Below, piece after piece: positions 39,123-49,104 of a stretch of DNA of 64,000 bases. Position 1 is the stretch's first letter. Each line of letters starts with the position of its first letter. The DNA comes from Abyssibacter profundi. GTDB lineage: Bacteria; Pseudomonadota; Gammaproteobacteria; Nevskiales; OUC007. The stretch spans positions 62,001 to 126,000 of the forward strand of contig NZ_QEQK01000004.1 of NCBI RefSeq assembly GCF_003151135.1. The letters run 5' to 3'. The notes beneath the pieces were generated by a model. That model was not told where the DNA came from, ran no database searches, and worked only from the letters and a program-made list of their open reading frames with translations. The translations under genes and the position numbers were made by a program.

Positions 39123-40120
39123 GTACGCAACGACCTGTCATGCTGTCGGGCATCCAGCCCTCCGGCCATCTCACCCTGGGCAATTATCTTGGTGCGATCC
39201 GAAACTGGGCGCAGAAGCAGGATGACTATGACACCCTGTTCATGCTGGTCGACCTGCATTCCATCACCGTGCGCCAAGACCCCGCTGCACTGCGTGAGCG
39301 GTGCTACCAGTTCCTGTGTCTGTACATGGCCTGTGGCCTGGATCCGGACCGCAACACGCTATTTGTCCAGTCACATGTGCCGGCGCACTCCGAACTGGCC
39401 TGGTTGCTGAACTGCTACACCTACGTGGGTGAGCTCAACCGCATGACCCAGTTCAAGGACAAGTCCAAGAAACATGAGGCCAACATCAACGCCGGGTTGC
39501 TGAACTACCCGGTGCTCATGGTCGCGGATATCTTGCTGTACCAGACCGATCTGGTGCCGGTCGGGCACGACCAGAAGCAGCATCTTGAGCTGACACGTGA
39601 TGTCGCACAGCGCTTCAACGCGTTGTATGGCGACGTGTTCAAGGTGCCCGAGCCGTATATACCCGAGGTTGGCGCGCGCATCATGAGCCTGCAAGAGCCG
39701 ACCGCGAAGATGTCGAAGTCCGACTCGGTCGAGTCGAACTACATCACTTTGCTGGACGAGCCCAAGCGCATCGTCAAGAAGATCAAGCGAGCCGTGACGG
39801 ACTCCGAGGCCGAGGTGCGCTTCGACATCGAGAACAAGCCGGGTGTGTCCAATCTCATGAGCATCTTGTCTGCCGTGACCGGCAAGCCCTTTGATCAGAT
39901 CGAGCGGGACTATGCCGGCCTGGGTTACGGCCAGTTCAAGCAGGACGTGGCCGATGCGCTATTGGCCGAGTTGGAGCCCATTCAGGCCCGCTACGCCGAA
40001 CTGCGGCAGGATCAGGCCCGGTTGACCGAAGTGCTGCGTCGAGGTGCCGAGGCCGCTTCGGATCGCGCCTCCGACACGCTGAACCGAGCGAGGGATGTGA
40101 TTGGTCTGGTGGCTGCGTGA
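39119..40120 (+). CDS. trpS: tryptophanyl-tRNA synthetase
   Basis: 333-residue class Ic synthetase. HIGH-equivalent [13 protein letters not shown] at residues 14-26 and KMSKS in [15 protein letters not shown] near residue 195. GTG start at 39119 overlapping the M50 stop. First of a tightly coupled run trpS-scpA-scpB-rluB. Confidence 0.98.
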   Translation: MSTQRPVMLSGIQPSGHLTLGNYLGAIRNWAQKQDDYDTLFMLVDLHSITVRQDPAALRERCYQFLCLYMACGLDPDRNTLFVQSHVPAHSELAWLLNCYTYVGELNRMTQFKDKSKKHEANINAGLLNYPVLMVADILLYQTDLVPVGHDQKQHLELTRDVAQRFNALYGDVFKVPEPYIPEVGARIMSLQEPTAKMSKSDSVESNYITLLDEPKRIVKKIKRAVTDSEAEVRFDIENKPGVSNLMSILSAVTGKPFDQIERDYAGLGYGQFKQDVADALLAELEPIQARYAELRQDQARLTEVLRRGAEAASDRASDTLNRARDVIGLVAA

Positions 40121-40929
40121 GCGAGACGGCGGTCGCCAATCCACAGGACTGGACCGTCAAGGTCCATGGGCAGCCGCTGGCCGCGCTGCCCAAGGATTTG
40201 TACATCCCGCCGGATGCCTTGGAGGTCTTTCTGGAGACCTTTGAAGGCCCCCTGGATTTGCTGCTTTATCTAATCCGCCGTCAGAACATCGACATTCTCG
40301 ACATCCCGGTCTGCCAGATCACCACGCAGTACATGGATTACATTCGCCTGATGCAGCACATGCGATTCGAGCTGGCGGCCGAGTATCTGGTGATGGCGGC
40401 GATGTTGGCCGAGATCAAATCAAGATTGCTGCTGCCCCGGCCGGCCAGTGTTGAGGATGAGGAAGAGGACCCCCGTGCAGGGTTGGTTCAGCGCCTGCAG
40501 GAGTACGAGCGGTTCAAGCAGGCGGCCGAGCAACTGGATGCCATGCCGCGCCACGGTCGCGAATTCTGGAGTGCCGGGGCACGGCCGGATCGCATCGAGG
40601 TGCAGGCTGAGCCCCCTCAGCCCAGCCTTCAGGAATTGCTGGAATCCTTGCGTGATGTGCTCCAGCGTGCCGAGTTATTCGCCAGTCATGAGGTGGCCAG
40701 GGAGCCGCTTAGCGTGCGCGAGCGGATGGGGCGGGTGATCGAACTGCTCAAGGACCGGGTCGCCAGGCCATTTTCCGGTTTGGTCGATTTCAGCGAGGGG
40801 CGCGCCGGTGTGGTGGTGTGTTTTCTCGCCGTGCTTGAGTTGGCACGGACCTCGATGATCGAAGTCCATCAGCCTGATATGGATGCATTGCCGCTCATCC
40901 GTCTGGCCGGTCCCATGGAGGCAGCATGA
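40117..40929 (+). CDS. scpA: segregation and condensation protein A
   Basis: Kleisin subunit of SMC-ScpAB, 270 residues. The N-terminal [35 protein letters not shown] binds the SMC neck, with a central acidic segment and a C-terminal winged helix. GTG start at 40117 overlaps trpS by 4 bp. Confidence 0.97.
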   Translation: MSETAVANPQDWTVKVHGQPLAALPKDLYIPPDALEVFLETFEGPLDLLLYLIRRQNIDILDIPVCQITTQYMDYIRLMQHMRFELAAEYLVMAAMLAEIKSRLLLPRPASVEDEEEDPRAGLVQRLQEYERFKQAAEQLDAMPRHGREFWSAGARPDRIEVQAEPPQPSLQELLESLRDVLQRAELFASHEVAREPLSVRERMGRVIELLKDRVARPFSGLVDFSEGRAGVVVCFLAVLELARTSMIEVHQPDMDALPLIRLAGPMEAA

Positions 40930-41687
40930 GTCACGCGGCCGACCAAAGCGCGGAGTCGCGCGCCCCGGAAGAGCTGGCACGAATACTTGAGGCGGTCCTG
41001 CTGGCAAGCGATCAACCGCTGTCCTTCGAGCGGCTACAGGCGGTGTTTGACCAAGAGGCGGCACCCTCGCGCTCGGAACTGCGTGCGGCCCTGGATCTGA
41101 TTGCCAATCAGCGCCAGGACAGCGCCATCGAACTGGTCGAGGTTGCCAGCGGCTGGCGGCTGCAGGTGCGTGAACGCTATGCACCCTGGGTGGCCCGTCT
41201 CTGGCGCGAGAAACCGCAGCGGTATTCCCGTGCGCTGCTCGAGACATTGGCCATTATCTGTTATCGCCAGCCGATTACCCGTGGCGAGATCGAAGAAATT
41301 CGTGGGGTCTCGCTGTCGGCCAACATCGTGCGCACGCTGCTGGAGCGCGGCTGGGTGCGAGAGCTGGGTCATCGGGAGGTGCCGGGTCGTCCGGTCTTGC
41401 TGGGCACCACCCGACAGTTTCTCGACGACTACAATCTCAAGTCGCTGGACCAGCTCCCGGCACTGCCGGAGATCAAGGATCTCGATGCCCTGCATGCCGC
41501 GCTGGCGCGGCTGGACCCGACATTCAAGCCCCCCGCCGACGATGCGGCAGACGAGGAGGGGGATGCGTCCGCATCGACCTCCGAATCAGCGGCGGCGCCG
41601 GCTATCGCGGATGCTCATCCTGAAGACGCAGAGGAGCCGGGCGCTGACGCGTCGCCGGCAGATCAGCCTCAGAGGTTGCCAACATGA
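40926..41687 (+). CDS. scpB: segregation and condensation protein B
   Basis: 253 residues: two winged-helix domains (ILEAVLLASDQPLSFERLQAVF and YSRALLETLAIICYRQPITRGEIEEIRG) followed by an acidic Ala/Asp/Glu-rich tail. Forms a dimer on ScpA in the SMC complex. 4-bp overlaps on both sides. Confidence 0.97.
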   Translation: MSHAADQSAESRAPEELARILEAVLLASDQPLSFERLQAVFDQEAAPSRSELRAALDLIANQRQDSAIELVEVASGWRLQVRERYAPWVARLWREKPQRYSRALLETLAIICYRQPITRGEIEEIRGVSLSANIVRTLLERGWVRELGHREVPGRPVLLGTTRQFLDDYNLKSLDQLPALPEIKDLDALHAALARLDPTFKPPADDAADEEGDASASTSESAAAPAIADAHPEDAEEPGADASPADQPQRLPT

Positions 41688-42457
41688 GTCGTGGAGAGCG
41701 CATACATAAGTTTCTGTCGCGCGCCGGCCTGGGATCTCGGCGTGAGATCGAGCGCTGGGTGCGTGAAGGGCGGGTGCGTGTCAACGGTGAAGTGGCGGCC
41801 CTGGGCCAACCGGTGACGCCGGCCGATCAGATTCAGGTTGATGGCCGCAGAATCGCCATGCGTGTCGCCGCCGAGGTGCCTTGTCAGGTGCTTATTTACC
41901 GTAAGCCCAGCGGTCAGATCGTCACGCGAAGTGATCCGCAGGGGCGAGAAACCGTCTTCGCCAATCTGCCGCGGCCTGGGCGGGGGCGCTGGGTGGCGGT
42001 TGGTCGTCTTGATGTCGCCACGTCCGGCGTGTTGGCCTTCACCACGGATGGCGAGTTGGCCCAGCGACTCATGCGCCCGGAGTACCGAATTCCGCGACAA
42101 TACTCGGTGCGTGTGTTCGGGCAGGTCACGGAGGCTCAGCTCAAGGCCTTGCGGTCTGGCGTCGAGCTGGACGATGGCATGGCCCGCTTTGACGCCTTGG
42201 AGATCGGGGGCGCAACCGGGGACAACCAGTGGTTTCATGTGACCGTTCATGAAGGCCGAAACCGGCTGGTACGCAGGCTCTGGGAAAGTCAGGGCCTGCA
42301 GGTCAGTCGCCTCATCCGAACCCGTTTTGGCCCGCTGGTCGCCGATAAATCCATCCGAGCGGGCGGAAGTCGGCTGGCCACGGGCGAAGAGGTGCAGGCG
42401 TTGCGTGAGCTTGTCGGTTTGAAAGGTCCCGACACCAAACCCACCAAGCCGCGCTGA
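41684..42457 (+). CDS. rluB: 23S rRNA pseudouridine synthase, RluB type
   Basis: 257 residues: an N-terminal S4 RNA-binding domain (RIHKFLSRAGLGSRREIERWVREGRVRVNGE) and an RsuA-family catalytic domain with the aspartate in VGRLDVATSGVLAFTTDGELAQRLM. RluB modifies U2605 of E. coli 23S rRNA. RluB is favoured over RluE/RluF because of the scpB neighbourhood. Confidence 0.9.
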   Translation: MSRGERIHKFLSRAGLGSRREIERWVREGRVRVNGEVAALGQPVTPADQIQVDGRRIAMRVAAEVPCQVLIYRKPSGQIVTRSDPQGRETVFANLPRPGRGRWVAVGRLDVATSGVLAFTTDGELAQRLMRPEYRIPRQYSVRVFGQVTEAQLKALRSGVELDDGMARFDALEIGGATGDNQWFHVTVHEGRNRLVRRLWESQGLQVSRLIRTRFGPLVADKSIRAGGSRLATGEEVQALRELVGLKGPDTKPTKPR

Positions 42458-42471
42458 AGCCCCAGCAGGCA

Positions 42472-43119
42472 TTGCGGCGCCTCGCGGCGCGGTACGGCAG
42501 GCAGCAGGCTTGGTGGCCTGCGGCGCATACCTTCAAGGTTGTGATTGGAGCCCTGCTCGTTCAGCAGACACGCTGGGTGCAGGTGGAGCAGTCGTTGGCC
42601 GCGCTACGGGCGCAGTCGCTACTGCGTCCCGAGTTACTTGCCGACGTCGATTTGCAGCGCTTGGCCGAACTGATACGACCGTCTGGGTTCAACCACCAGA
42701 AATCGGCGCGTCTGCGTCGGATCGCTGGCTGGTGGCAGGCGCAGGGTGGTTACCCGGCGCTAAGCCGTTGGACAACACCGGATCTGCGGGGCGCTTTGCT
42801 TGGTCAGTCAGGCGTCGGACCTGAAACCGCGGATGCCATTTTGCTCTACGGCTTTAATCGGCCTGTTTTTGTGGTGGATGCGTATCTGCGTCGACTGCAG
42901 CAGCGCTTAGCTGGTCGAACAGATGGCGATAACGGTGATCAGGCACTGGCTCGGCAATGGCTAGCCGCATGTGACCATGACGTCGAGCGCTGTCGCCAGG
43001 CGCATGCGCTCGTCGTGATTCACGGCCAGCGCAACTGTCGGCCAAAACCGGACTGCCGTGGTTGTCCCTTGCAGCCCGGCTGTTCTTACGCGGGGTCTTC
43101 GATACTGGCCAGGCGATAG
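42472..43119 (+). CDS. HhH-GPD DNA glycosylase, endonuclease III-like (MagIII type)
   Basis: 215-residue base-excision glycosylase starting at TTG 42472. The helix-hairpin-helix motif is LLGQSGVGPETADAILLYGF, with the catalytic Asp in VFVVDAYLRRL. The lysine that makes Nth bifunctional is not in the expected HhH position, so a monofunctional alkylbase glycosylase like H. pylori MagIII is likely. A C-terminal C-x5-C-x2-C-x5-C cluster (NCRPKPDCRGCPLQPGC) should hold a 4Fe-4S centre. The 3' end overlaps the convergent response regulator by 34 bp. Confidence 0.85.
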   Translation: MRRLAARYGRQQAWWPAAHTFKVVIGALLVQQTRWVQVEQSLAALRAQSLLRPELLADVDLQRLAELIRPSGFNHQKSARLRRIAGWWQAQGGYPALSRWTTPDLRGALLGQSGVGPETADAILLYGFNRPVFVVDAYLRRLQQRLAGRTDGDNGDQALARQWLAACDHDVERCRQAHALVVIHGQRNCRPKPDCRGCPLQPGCSYAGSSILARR

Positions 43120-43793
43120 CCCATTTTCGGCACGGTATGCAGCAGCGGCTTGTCGAAGGGACGGTCGATCGCATTGCGCAGCGTGTAGATGTGCACGCGC
43201 AGCGCATCAGAGTCAGGCGGATCATCGCCCCAGACCACAGACTCCAGCGCAGATCGTGAGACCACATCAGGCGACCGCTGCATCAACAGCGTCAGAATGC
43301 GGATATGGATCGGGGCCAGCTCGATGCGCTGGTCGGCCCGGGTGACTTCCAGCGTCCCCAGGTCGAGGCTTAGGTCGGCAATCTGGAGGCGCTTGGACGC
43401 CGGGGCCGCCGAGCGACGGACCAGGGCCTTGACGCGTGCATCGAGTTCCAGAATCGAAAACGGCTTGGCCAGGTAGTCGTCCGCACCGGCAGCGAACCCT
43501 TCGATCTTGTTCTCGACGGCGCCACGGGCAGTCAGCATCAATACTGGCGTGTAGCGCTCGCTGCGCTCGCGTAACGCGCGGCAAACCTCCAGGCCGTTGA
43601 GGCCCGGCAACATCAGGTCGAGAATGATGACGTCGTATTCATTCTCCAGTGCGAGCTTCAGCCCGAGTTCGCCGGTGCCGGCTGAATCGAGCACGAAGCC
43701 CTGCGGTTCGAGTTGTCCGTAGATGAAGGCCGTAATGTCTTCATCGTCATCCACGACCAGAATGCTGGTGGGTTTGTCCCCATTCATCCCCAA
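43086..43793 (-). CDS. OmpR/PhoB-family response regulator, orphan
   Basis: 235 residues: receiver domain with acidic pocket VVDDDED, phosphoacceptor Asp in DVIILDLMLPG, and Lys in DDYLAKPFS. A winged-helix effector follows (LAPIHIRILTLLMQRSPDVVSRSALESVVWG...RVHIYTLRNAID). No histidine kinase is encoded beside it, so its partner lies elsewhere. Confidence 0.93.
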   Translation of the reverse strand: MGMNGDKPTSILVVDDDEDITAFIYGQLEPQGFVLDSAGTGELGLKLALENEYDVIILDLMLPGLNGLEVCRALRERSERYTPVLMLTARGAVENKIEGFAAGADDYLAKPFSILELDARVKALVRRSAAPASKRLQIADLSLDLGTLEVTRADQRIELAPIHIRILTLLMQRSPDVVSRSALESVVWGDDPPDSDALRVHIYTLRNAIDRPFDKPLLHTVPKMGYRLASIEDPA

Positions 43794-43890
43794 TTCCTTT
43801 GGGTTGAGTCACTTGCAGCGGTACGTTAACAGACCTTTCACCCGCTCGGGAGCCGTTGACGTGAAAAAATCAGCGGTCAATGGCCACTGT

Positions 43891-44592
43891 TTATGGTCTC
43901 GGATTGTTCAGTGTTTCCTGAACAAAATGAGCGAGTTGGTCGGCCACCTGATCGGGTGCAGCGAGGTCGCTGGGCTCCAGGGCAGGGAAGGCCAGTCGAC
44001 GCAGGGCGGTAAACATCGGCGGCGGGCCAAACAATCGCATGCGGACGGTCGAAGTGGCGTCCAACTCCTGGGCCCAGCTGTCCTGCAACTTATGCAGCGC
44101 CGCTTTGGACAGCCCGTAAGCGCCCCAGAACGCGTTGGAGCGTCGTGCATCGGCGTCGTCAACCCAGATGACCGTGCTTGGCCGCCGGTTCAGCAGTGGC
44201 AGCAATGCCCGCGTGAGTAGCCAAGGCGCGGTGACGTTGACATGAAGGATGGTCGCCATATCTTCCGGTTTCAGTTCATGCAGCGGCGTCAGGCCGGTGA
44301 ACTGCGCCGCGCAGTGGATCACGGCGTCCAGTCGACCCATGGACTCCTCAAGCATGCTGGCCACCTGCGCATAATCGTCCATGGTGGCACCGGCAAGGTT
44401 TAGGGGGAGGACGGCGGGTTCCATTGCGGACTGGTCGGCCACCGCAGTGGCGGCGTCTTCCAGCCGGCGGCGGCTGCGTCCGGCCAGGACCACGCGGACA
44501 CCTCGGGAGGCGGCTTGTATGGCGGTGGCACGGCCCAGACCGCTCCCCGCGCCGGTGATGAGCCAGACGGGTGCGTCGTTCAGGTTGTTCAT
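43891..44592 (-). CDS. SDR family oxidoreductase, YciK-like
   Basis: 233 residues from ATG 44592 (MNNLNDAPVWLITGAGSGLGRATA). The cofactor motif TGAGSGLG and the catalytic YGLSKAALHK are intact, with an NVTAPW structural motif. It follows mupP by 4 bp, the same order as next to mupP in Pseudomonas. Substrate unknown. Confidence 0.9.
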   Translation of the reverse strand: MNNLNDAPVWLITGAGSGLGRATAIQAASRGVRVVLAGRSRRRLEDAATAVADQSAMEPAVLPLNLAGATMDDYAQVASMLEESMGRLDAVIHCAAQFTGLTPLHELKPEDMATILHVNVTAPWLLTRALLPLLNRRPSTVIWVDDADARRSNAFWGAYGLSKAALHKLQDSWAQELDATSTVRMRLFGPPPMFTALRRLAFPALEPSDLAAPDQVADQLAHFVQETLNNPRP

Positions 44593-44596
44593 GGTG

Positions 44597-45262
44597 TCAG
44601 AGTCTGTCGAGCAGGGAGAGGAGGTCGCGCGGCGTCGCGGCATGGTGGTCGGCGGGCCAGTGCTCGTAACCGGCTTCGTCTTCGGGCACATAACCCCAGC
44701 CGACGGCCACGGTTTGCATGCCGGCTCGCTGGCCGGCCGCGATGTCCGTGGGTGCGTCACCGACGTAAACAATCCGGTCGACCGGCGCATCCAGTTGATC
44801 GGCGGCCAGCAGCAGCGGAGCTGGATGGGGCTTGCGCTCACCTGCGGTGTCTCCGCCGATCAGCACGGATGCGTCGGTGAGTTGCTCCGCGTCGGCGCAC
44901 TCCTGGACCACGCGTCTGGCCAGCGCTTCCAGCTTGTTCGTCACGATGCCCCAGCGATGCCCGCCTGACCGTAGCGCGTCGAGCACCTCGACCATGCCAT
45001 CGAATGCCCGGCTGTGTGCCGCAATGTCTTGCTGATAGAGGTCCACCAAGCGGCTCGTCAGCATGGCTTCATTGGGGACATCGCCAAAGGCCAGGCGGAC
45101 CAGACCGCGGGCACCGCGGGACACATGGCGGCGTGTCTGTTCCAAGGCGATGGGCGGCCGATCATGTTCGGTGAGTAGACGTACCAGGGCGCGGTGCAGG
45201 TCCGTTGCTGTGTCCAGCAGCGTGCCGTCGAGATCGAACAGCATGACGTCCATGGCGTTCAT
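44597..45262 (-). CDS. mupP: HAD phosphatase, probably N-acetylmuramic acid 6-phosphate phosphatase MupP
   Basis: 221-residue phosphoglycolate-phosphatase-like HAD protein: motif I LFDLDGTLLDTATDLHRAL, motif II VTNKLE, motif III/IV GERKPHPAPLLLAA...YVGDAPTDIAAGQRAG. By sequence alone it could be Gph. The order ubiG-mupP-SDR with an MTA deaminase and mtnA upstream is that of the Pseudomonas gene shown to act in the AmgK/MurU cell-wall recycling route, so MupP is preferred. Confidence 0.82.
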   Translation of the reverse strand: MNAMDVMLFDLDGTLLDTATDLHRALVRLLTEHDRPPIALEQTRRHVSRGARGLVRLAFGDVPNEAMLTSRLVDLYQQDIAAHSRAFDGMVEVLDALRSGGHRWGIVTNKLEALARRVVQECADAEQLTDASVLIGGDTAGERKPHPAPLLLAADQLDAPVDRIVYVGDAPTDIAAGQRAGMQTVAVGWGYVPEDEAGYEHWPADHHAATPRDLLSLLDRL

Positions 45263-45963
45263 TCAGCCGGCCGGGTCCGCATGAAATAGTTCACGCTGAC
45301 ATCGCTGTCGTGCAGGCGGTAAACCTGTGTCAGGGGGTTGTAGACCAGCCCGGTCATTTGCTGGACTTCCAATCGGTTCGTCCGGCACCAGCCGGCCAGT
45401 TCTGCCGGGCGTATCAGCTTTTCGTATTGATGAGTCCCCCGGGGCACCAGGCCCAGCACGTATTCGGCGCCCACAATCGCGAAGGCGAAGGCCTTGGCGT
45501 TCCGGTTGATGGTGGAGAACAACACCTCGCCATCGGGCCGCGCCAATTGCCGGCAAGCCTGGACGATGGCGGCGGGGGCGGGGACATGCTCCAGCATTTC
45601 AAAGCAGGTGATCAGGTCGAAGGCGCCCGGCAGCTCCGCAGCCAGCGCTTCCGCGCTGGTGTCTCGGTAGTCGATGTCCAGACCGGCGTCCTCGGCATGT
45701 AGCCGGGCCGCTCCGAGGAGGTCGGACGACAAATCGATGGCAGTGACCTGGGCGCCCGCCCGCGTCATTGCCTCAGCCATGAGTCCGCCCCCGCAACCGA
45801 TATCGGCGACGCGCAGGCCTCGCACCGGACGGGTCTGCTGCACATAGTCCATGCGCAACGGGGTGATCGCGTGCAGGGGCGCCATCGGCCCCTGGGGGTC
45901 CCACCAGCGTTGCGCCAGGGCGTTGAAGCGGTCGAGTTCCGCCTGATCGGCATTCGTGGTCAT
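45259..45963 (-). CDS. ubiG: ubiquinone biosynthesis O-methyltransferase UbiG
   Basis: Performs both O-methylations of ubiquinone synthesis. 234 residues: RFNALAQRWWDPQGPMAPLHAITPLRMDYV at the N-terminus, SAM motif VADIGCGGGLMAEAMTRAGAQVTAIDLS, and the family segment ISTINRN-like FSTINRNAKAFAFAIVGAEYVLGLVPRGTH. Overlaps both neighbours by 4 bp. Confidence 0.97.
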   Translation of the reverse strand: MTTNADQAELDRFNALAQRWWDPQGPMAPLHAITPLRMDYVQQTRPVRGLRVADIGCGGGLMAEAMTRAGAQVTAIDLSSDLLGAARLHAEDAGLDIDYRDTSAEALAAELPGAFDLITCFEMLEHVPAPAAIVQACRQLARPDGEVLFSTINRNAKAFAFAIVGAEYVLGLVPRGTHQYEKLIRPAELAGWCRTNRLEVQQMTGLVYNPLTQVYRLHDSDVSVNYFMRTRPAE

Positions 45964-47270
45964 GCGGGCTCCTGCATGCGCTCAGCCCATTGGGCCGCGC
46001 GTTCCATGATCTGCTGCTCATCCATCCCCTGGACGCGGCCGGCCTGCAGCAGCTGCTGTCCTGCAATCCAGCAGTCGGTGACCTGGTCACGGCCCGCCGC
46101 GTAAACCAATTGCGACAGCGGCTGATGGACTGGCCAGGTCGCGGGATGGTCCAGGGCAATCGCGGTTAGATCTGCCGATTTACCGGGCTCGATCGAGCCG
46201 ATTTCATGGTCAAGGCCCAGCGCCCGTGCACCGCCTAACGTGGCGGCGTGCAGCGCCTCGGCGGCAGAAAAGGCGGTTGCCTGACCCTGTGTCAGTTTTG
46301 CGAGCATCGCGGCGGAGCGCATTTCACCGAACATGTCCAGGTCGTTATTGCTGGCCGCCCCATCCGTCCCCAGGGCGACGTTCACACCGGCTGCGAGCAG
46401 GTCGGACACCCGGCACTGTCCGCTGGCCAGTTTCATGTTGGATTCGGGGCAATGCACCACGGACACGCCTCGACGACCACATAGCTCGATCTCATCATCG
46501 GTTAGCGCGGTCATGTGGACGGCCATAAAGCCGGGCTTCAGCAGGCCCAGGGCGTCCAGTCGAGCCAGCGGTCGGCTGCCTGACTGGTCCTGCGCCTGCT
46601 GCACCTCAAAAGCGGTCTCGTGCACATGCATTTGCACCGGACGATCGAGCTCGTCAGACAGGGTGCGCACCCGCTGCAGCGGGGCATCCGACACCGTGTA
46701 GGGTGCGTGAGGGGCGAACATCGTGCTCACCAGTGGCATATCACGGGTGGCGTCCTGCACGGCCAGTCCCTTGGCCAGATATTCATCGGCGTCAGCGGCC
46801 CAGGCTGTGGGGAAGTCGATCAGTATCATCCCGACCACCGCGCGCAAACCTGCGGCATCGACAGCCCTGGCGACTGCATCCGGGAAGAAATACATGTCGG
46901 CGAAGCAGGTGGTTCCGCCGCGCAGCATTTCCAGCATGGCCAATTGGGTGCCGTCATGAACGAAGGCTTCCGATGCAAAACGGGCTTCGGTGGGCCAGAT
47001 GTGCTGCTCCAGCCAAGTTTGCAACGGCAAATCGTCAGCCATGCCACGCATCAGGCTCATGGCCGCGTGGGTATGGGTGTTGACCAGGCCGGGCATCAGC
47101 ACGTGCTGCGGCAGGTCGATCCGCTCGGCGGCTTGAATCGAGCTCAGCGCGTCCGGCGGCACAATCGCCGTGATCCGGCCGTTGTCGATGGCGACTCCAT
47201 GGCCTTCCAGTACAGCCATGGGCTGCACCGGCACAAGCCAGCGGGGCGTGATGAGGGTCTGGACTTCCAC
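45960..47270 (-). CDS. mtaD: TRZ/ATZ family amidohydrolase, probable 5'-methylthioadenosine/S-adenosylhomocysteine deaminase
   Basis: About 436 residues starting at GTG 47270, with AGGA nine bases upstream. The frame extends further, but that part would invade the divergent promoter region. Metal-binding motif PGLVNTHTHAAMSLMRG, then HVHETAFEV, MAVHMTALTD and the metal Asp in ALGTDGAASNNDLDMF. In Pseudomonas the orthologue in this position deaminates methylthioadenosine, whose later product is isomerised by MtnA, the divergent gene here. Confidence 0.87.
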   Translation of the reverse strand: MEVQTLITPRWLVPVQPMAVLEGHGVAIDNGRITAIVPPDALSSIQAAERIDLPQHVLMPGLVNTHTHAAMSLMRGMADDLPLQTWLEQHIWPTEARFASEAFVHDGTQLAMLEMLRGGTTCFADMYFFPDAVARAVDAAGLRAVVGMILIDFPTAWAADADEYLAKGLAVQDATRDMPLVSTMFAPHAPYTVSDAPLQRVRTLSDELDRPVQMHVHETAFEVQQAQDQSGSRPLARLDALGLLKPGFMAVHMTALTDDEIELCGRRGVSVVHCPESNMKLASGQCRVSDLLAAGVNVALGTDGAASNNDLDMFGEMRSAAMLAKLTQGQATAFSAAEALHAATLGGARALGLDHEIGSIEPGKSADLTAIALDHPATWPVHQPLSQLVYAAGRDQVTDCWIAGQQLLQAGRVQGMDEQQIMERAAQWAERMQEPA

Positions 47271-47349
47271 CTGCTGATGTCCTGAGTGGCGTAGGCAGCC
47301 ATGCGATGAACTGCGACCATAGGGCGCTGCACTGCTGCGAGGAAATTGA

Positions 47350-48351
47350 ATGCCCGAAAGCATATCAAAGGGTTGCCCCAGTCCTGTGACCTGGACCGGG
47401 CGTACCGTGCGCTTGCTGGATCAGCGCTGGTTGCCCGCGCGGGAGACCTATGTCGATTGCGATTCCTCGGACGCCGTTGCCGAGGCCATCCACGCCATGG
47501 TGGTCCGCGGAGCGCCCGCAATCGGCGTGGCGGCGGCGTATGGCTTGGCGCTGGCCGCGCGCAACACAACCCGACTAGATGCGTTGGCTGCGGCCGGTCA
47601 GCGGCTCAAGGCGGCGCGACCAACCGCCGTGAATCTGGCCTGGGCCGTGGACCGGGTGCTGGCCCGCTGTAAGACCGAGCAGGGACTGGCGGCTGACGTG
47701 TTGGCCGAGGCCCAGGCCATCGAAGCCGAAGACCTGCGCGCCAACCATGCCATGGCGCGGCATGGCGCGGAGTGTCTGCAAGGGACGGTGAATGTCTATA
47801 CGCATTGCAACACCGGGTCGTTGGCGACTGCAGGGTTTGGTACCGCGCTGGGTGTGGTCCGGCAGCTCCATGCGGAAGGGCGGCTCGGCCAGGTCTTTGT
47901 CGGCGAAACCCGGCCCTGGTTGCAGGGGGCGCGGCTGACCGCATGGGAACTGGCAATGGATGGCATCGAGCCAACCCTGATCGTGGATTCGGCTGCCGCC
48001 AGCGTGATGCGCTCGGGCGCGGTCGATGTCGTGATCACGGGGGCTGATCGCGTCACCGCGGATGGTGACGTGTTGAACAAGATCGGAACCTACAGCCTGG
48101 CTGTACTGGCCCGCCATCATGGATTGCGAATGATGGTTGTCGCACCCATGTCCACCGTTGACCTGGACACGACCAGCGCCAGCGAGATCGAGATTGAGCA
48201 GCGACCTGCGGAAGAGGTCACGGCCTGGAATGGCGAGCGCGTGGCTCCCCAGGGGGTCTCGGTCTTCAATCCTGTCTTTGACGCCACGCCCTACGCGCTG
48301 ATCGACTGGATCGTCACGGAACAGGGGGTGTTCACGCCCCCGGCGAGTTAA
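47350..48351 (+). CDS. mtnA: S-methyl-5-thioribose-1-phosphate isomerase
   Basis: Methionine salvage enzyme of 333 residues, homologous to eIF2B-alpha. Signatures: VVRGAPAIGVAAAYGLALAARN, the catalytic Cys in VYTHCNTGSLATAGFGTALG, ETRPWLQGARLTAWEL, GADRVTADGDVLNKIGTYSLA and the catalytic Asp within it. Divergent from mtaD, consistent with one salvage route. Its stop abuts the convergent ABC ATPase. Confidence 0.97.
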   Translation: MPESISKGCPSPVTWTGRTVRLLDQRWLPARETYVDCDSSDAVAEAIHAMVVRGAPAIGVAAAYGLALAARNTTRLDALAAAGQRLKAARPTAVNLAWAVDRVLARCKTEQGLAADVLAEAQAIEAEDLRANHAMARHGAECLQGTVNVYTHCNTGSLATAGFGTALGVVRQLHAEGRLGQVFVGETRPWLQGARLTAWELAMDGIEPTLIVDSAAASVMRSGAVDVVITGADRVTADGDVLNKIGTYSLAVLARHHGLRMMVVAPMSTVDLDTTSASEIEIEQRPAEEVTAWNGERVAPQGVSVFNPVFDATPYALIDWIVTEQGVFTPPAS

Positions 48352-49104
48352 TCAATCACCGCGGATGACGACCATCTGCCGCTGCTGAAAGTGGACCGCC
48401 CCGCCGTAGGCTTGAGACAAGGCCTGGGCGCCCAGGCCCTCCAGTGTTGGGGCGGCTGCCAGCACCGCGCCCGCATGCAGCAGGTGGATGGTCGCGTCCA
48501 GATCATGGAGCGCATCGAGCTCGTGCACGCTGATCACAATGCCCACGCCATCGCCCGCCAGTTCCTCAAGCAGCGTCAGCAGCCGCGAACGGTAGCGCAG
48601 ATCTAGCGCCGCCAGCGGTTCATCCAGGAACAAGAATGAGCCAGGTGCCGGGACCAACTGCGCAAGGACCCGGGCGAGTTGTGCACGCTGCCGTTCTCCG
48701 CCGGACAACGTATGCACGCGCCGCGGCAGTAAACGCCCAAGGTCCAGCGCCTGAATCGCTCGATGCTTGGCGGTGTGGGTTTCCTGCGGGTGGGGGTGTC
48801 GCCCCAAATCGATCAAGGCCCCGACACGATAATCGAAGGCCAATGGGTTTGACTGTGGCAGGACGGCCCGACGACGGGCAAGTTCAGCGGGCGGGTAGTG
48901 CTTGAGATCGTGCCCGTTCAGCTGCACGCGACCACCATCCAGCGGCTGCAGGCCGGCCAGGCTGGCGAGCAGCGTGGACTTACCAGCGCCGTTGGCGCCG
49001 ATCAGGACATGGAGCTCACCTGGCCGGACACGGCAATTCACGGCCGTGAGTCGCGGTCGCTGCGTCCCCTGGACGGACAGTTCACTGGCTGTCAGGTCAC
49101 TCAT
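48352..49104 (-). CDS. ABC transporter ATP-binding protein, iron/hemin/cobalamin type
   Basis: 250-residue ATPase: Walker A GANGAGKSTLLASLAG, signature TLSGGERQRAQLARVLAQL, Walker B FLFLDEPLAALDL. Closest in style to HmuV/FecE/BtuD. It overlaps the FecCD permease by 4 bp. No periplasmic binding protein or TonB receptor is next to it, so hemin, cobalamin and siderophore remain possible. Confidence 0.92.
   Translation of the reverse strand: MSDLTASELSVQGTQRPRLTAVNCRVRPGELHVLIGANGAGKSTLLASLAGLQPLDGGRVQLNGHDLKHYPPAELARRRAVLPQSNPLAFDYRVGALIDLGRHPHPQETHTAKHRAIQALDLGRLLPRRVHTLSGGERQRAQLARVLAQLVPAPGSFLFLDEPLAALDLRYRSRLLTLLEELAGDGVGIVISVHELDALHDLDATIHLLHAGAVLAAAPTLEGLGAQALSQAYGGAVHFQQRQMVVIRGD

Noticed and set aside
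43086-43793. Two-component system
   Set aside because: No histidine kinase gene lies on either side. The regulator is reported as an orphan.
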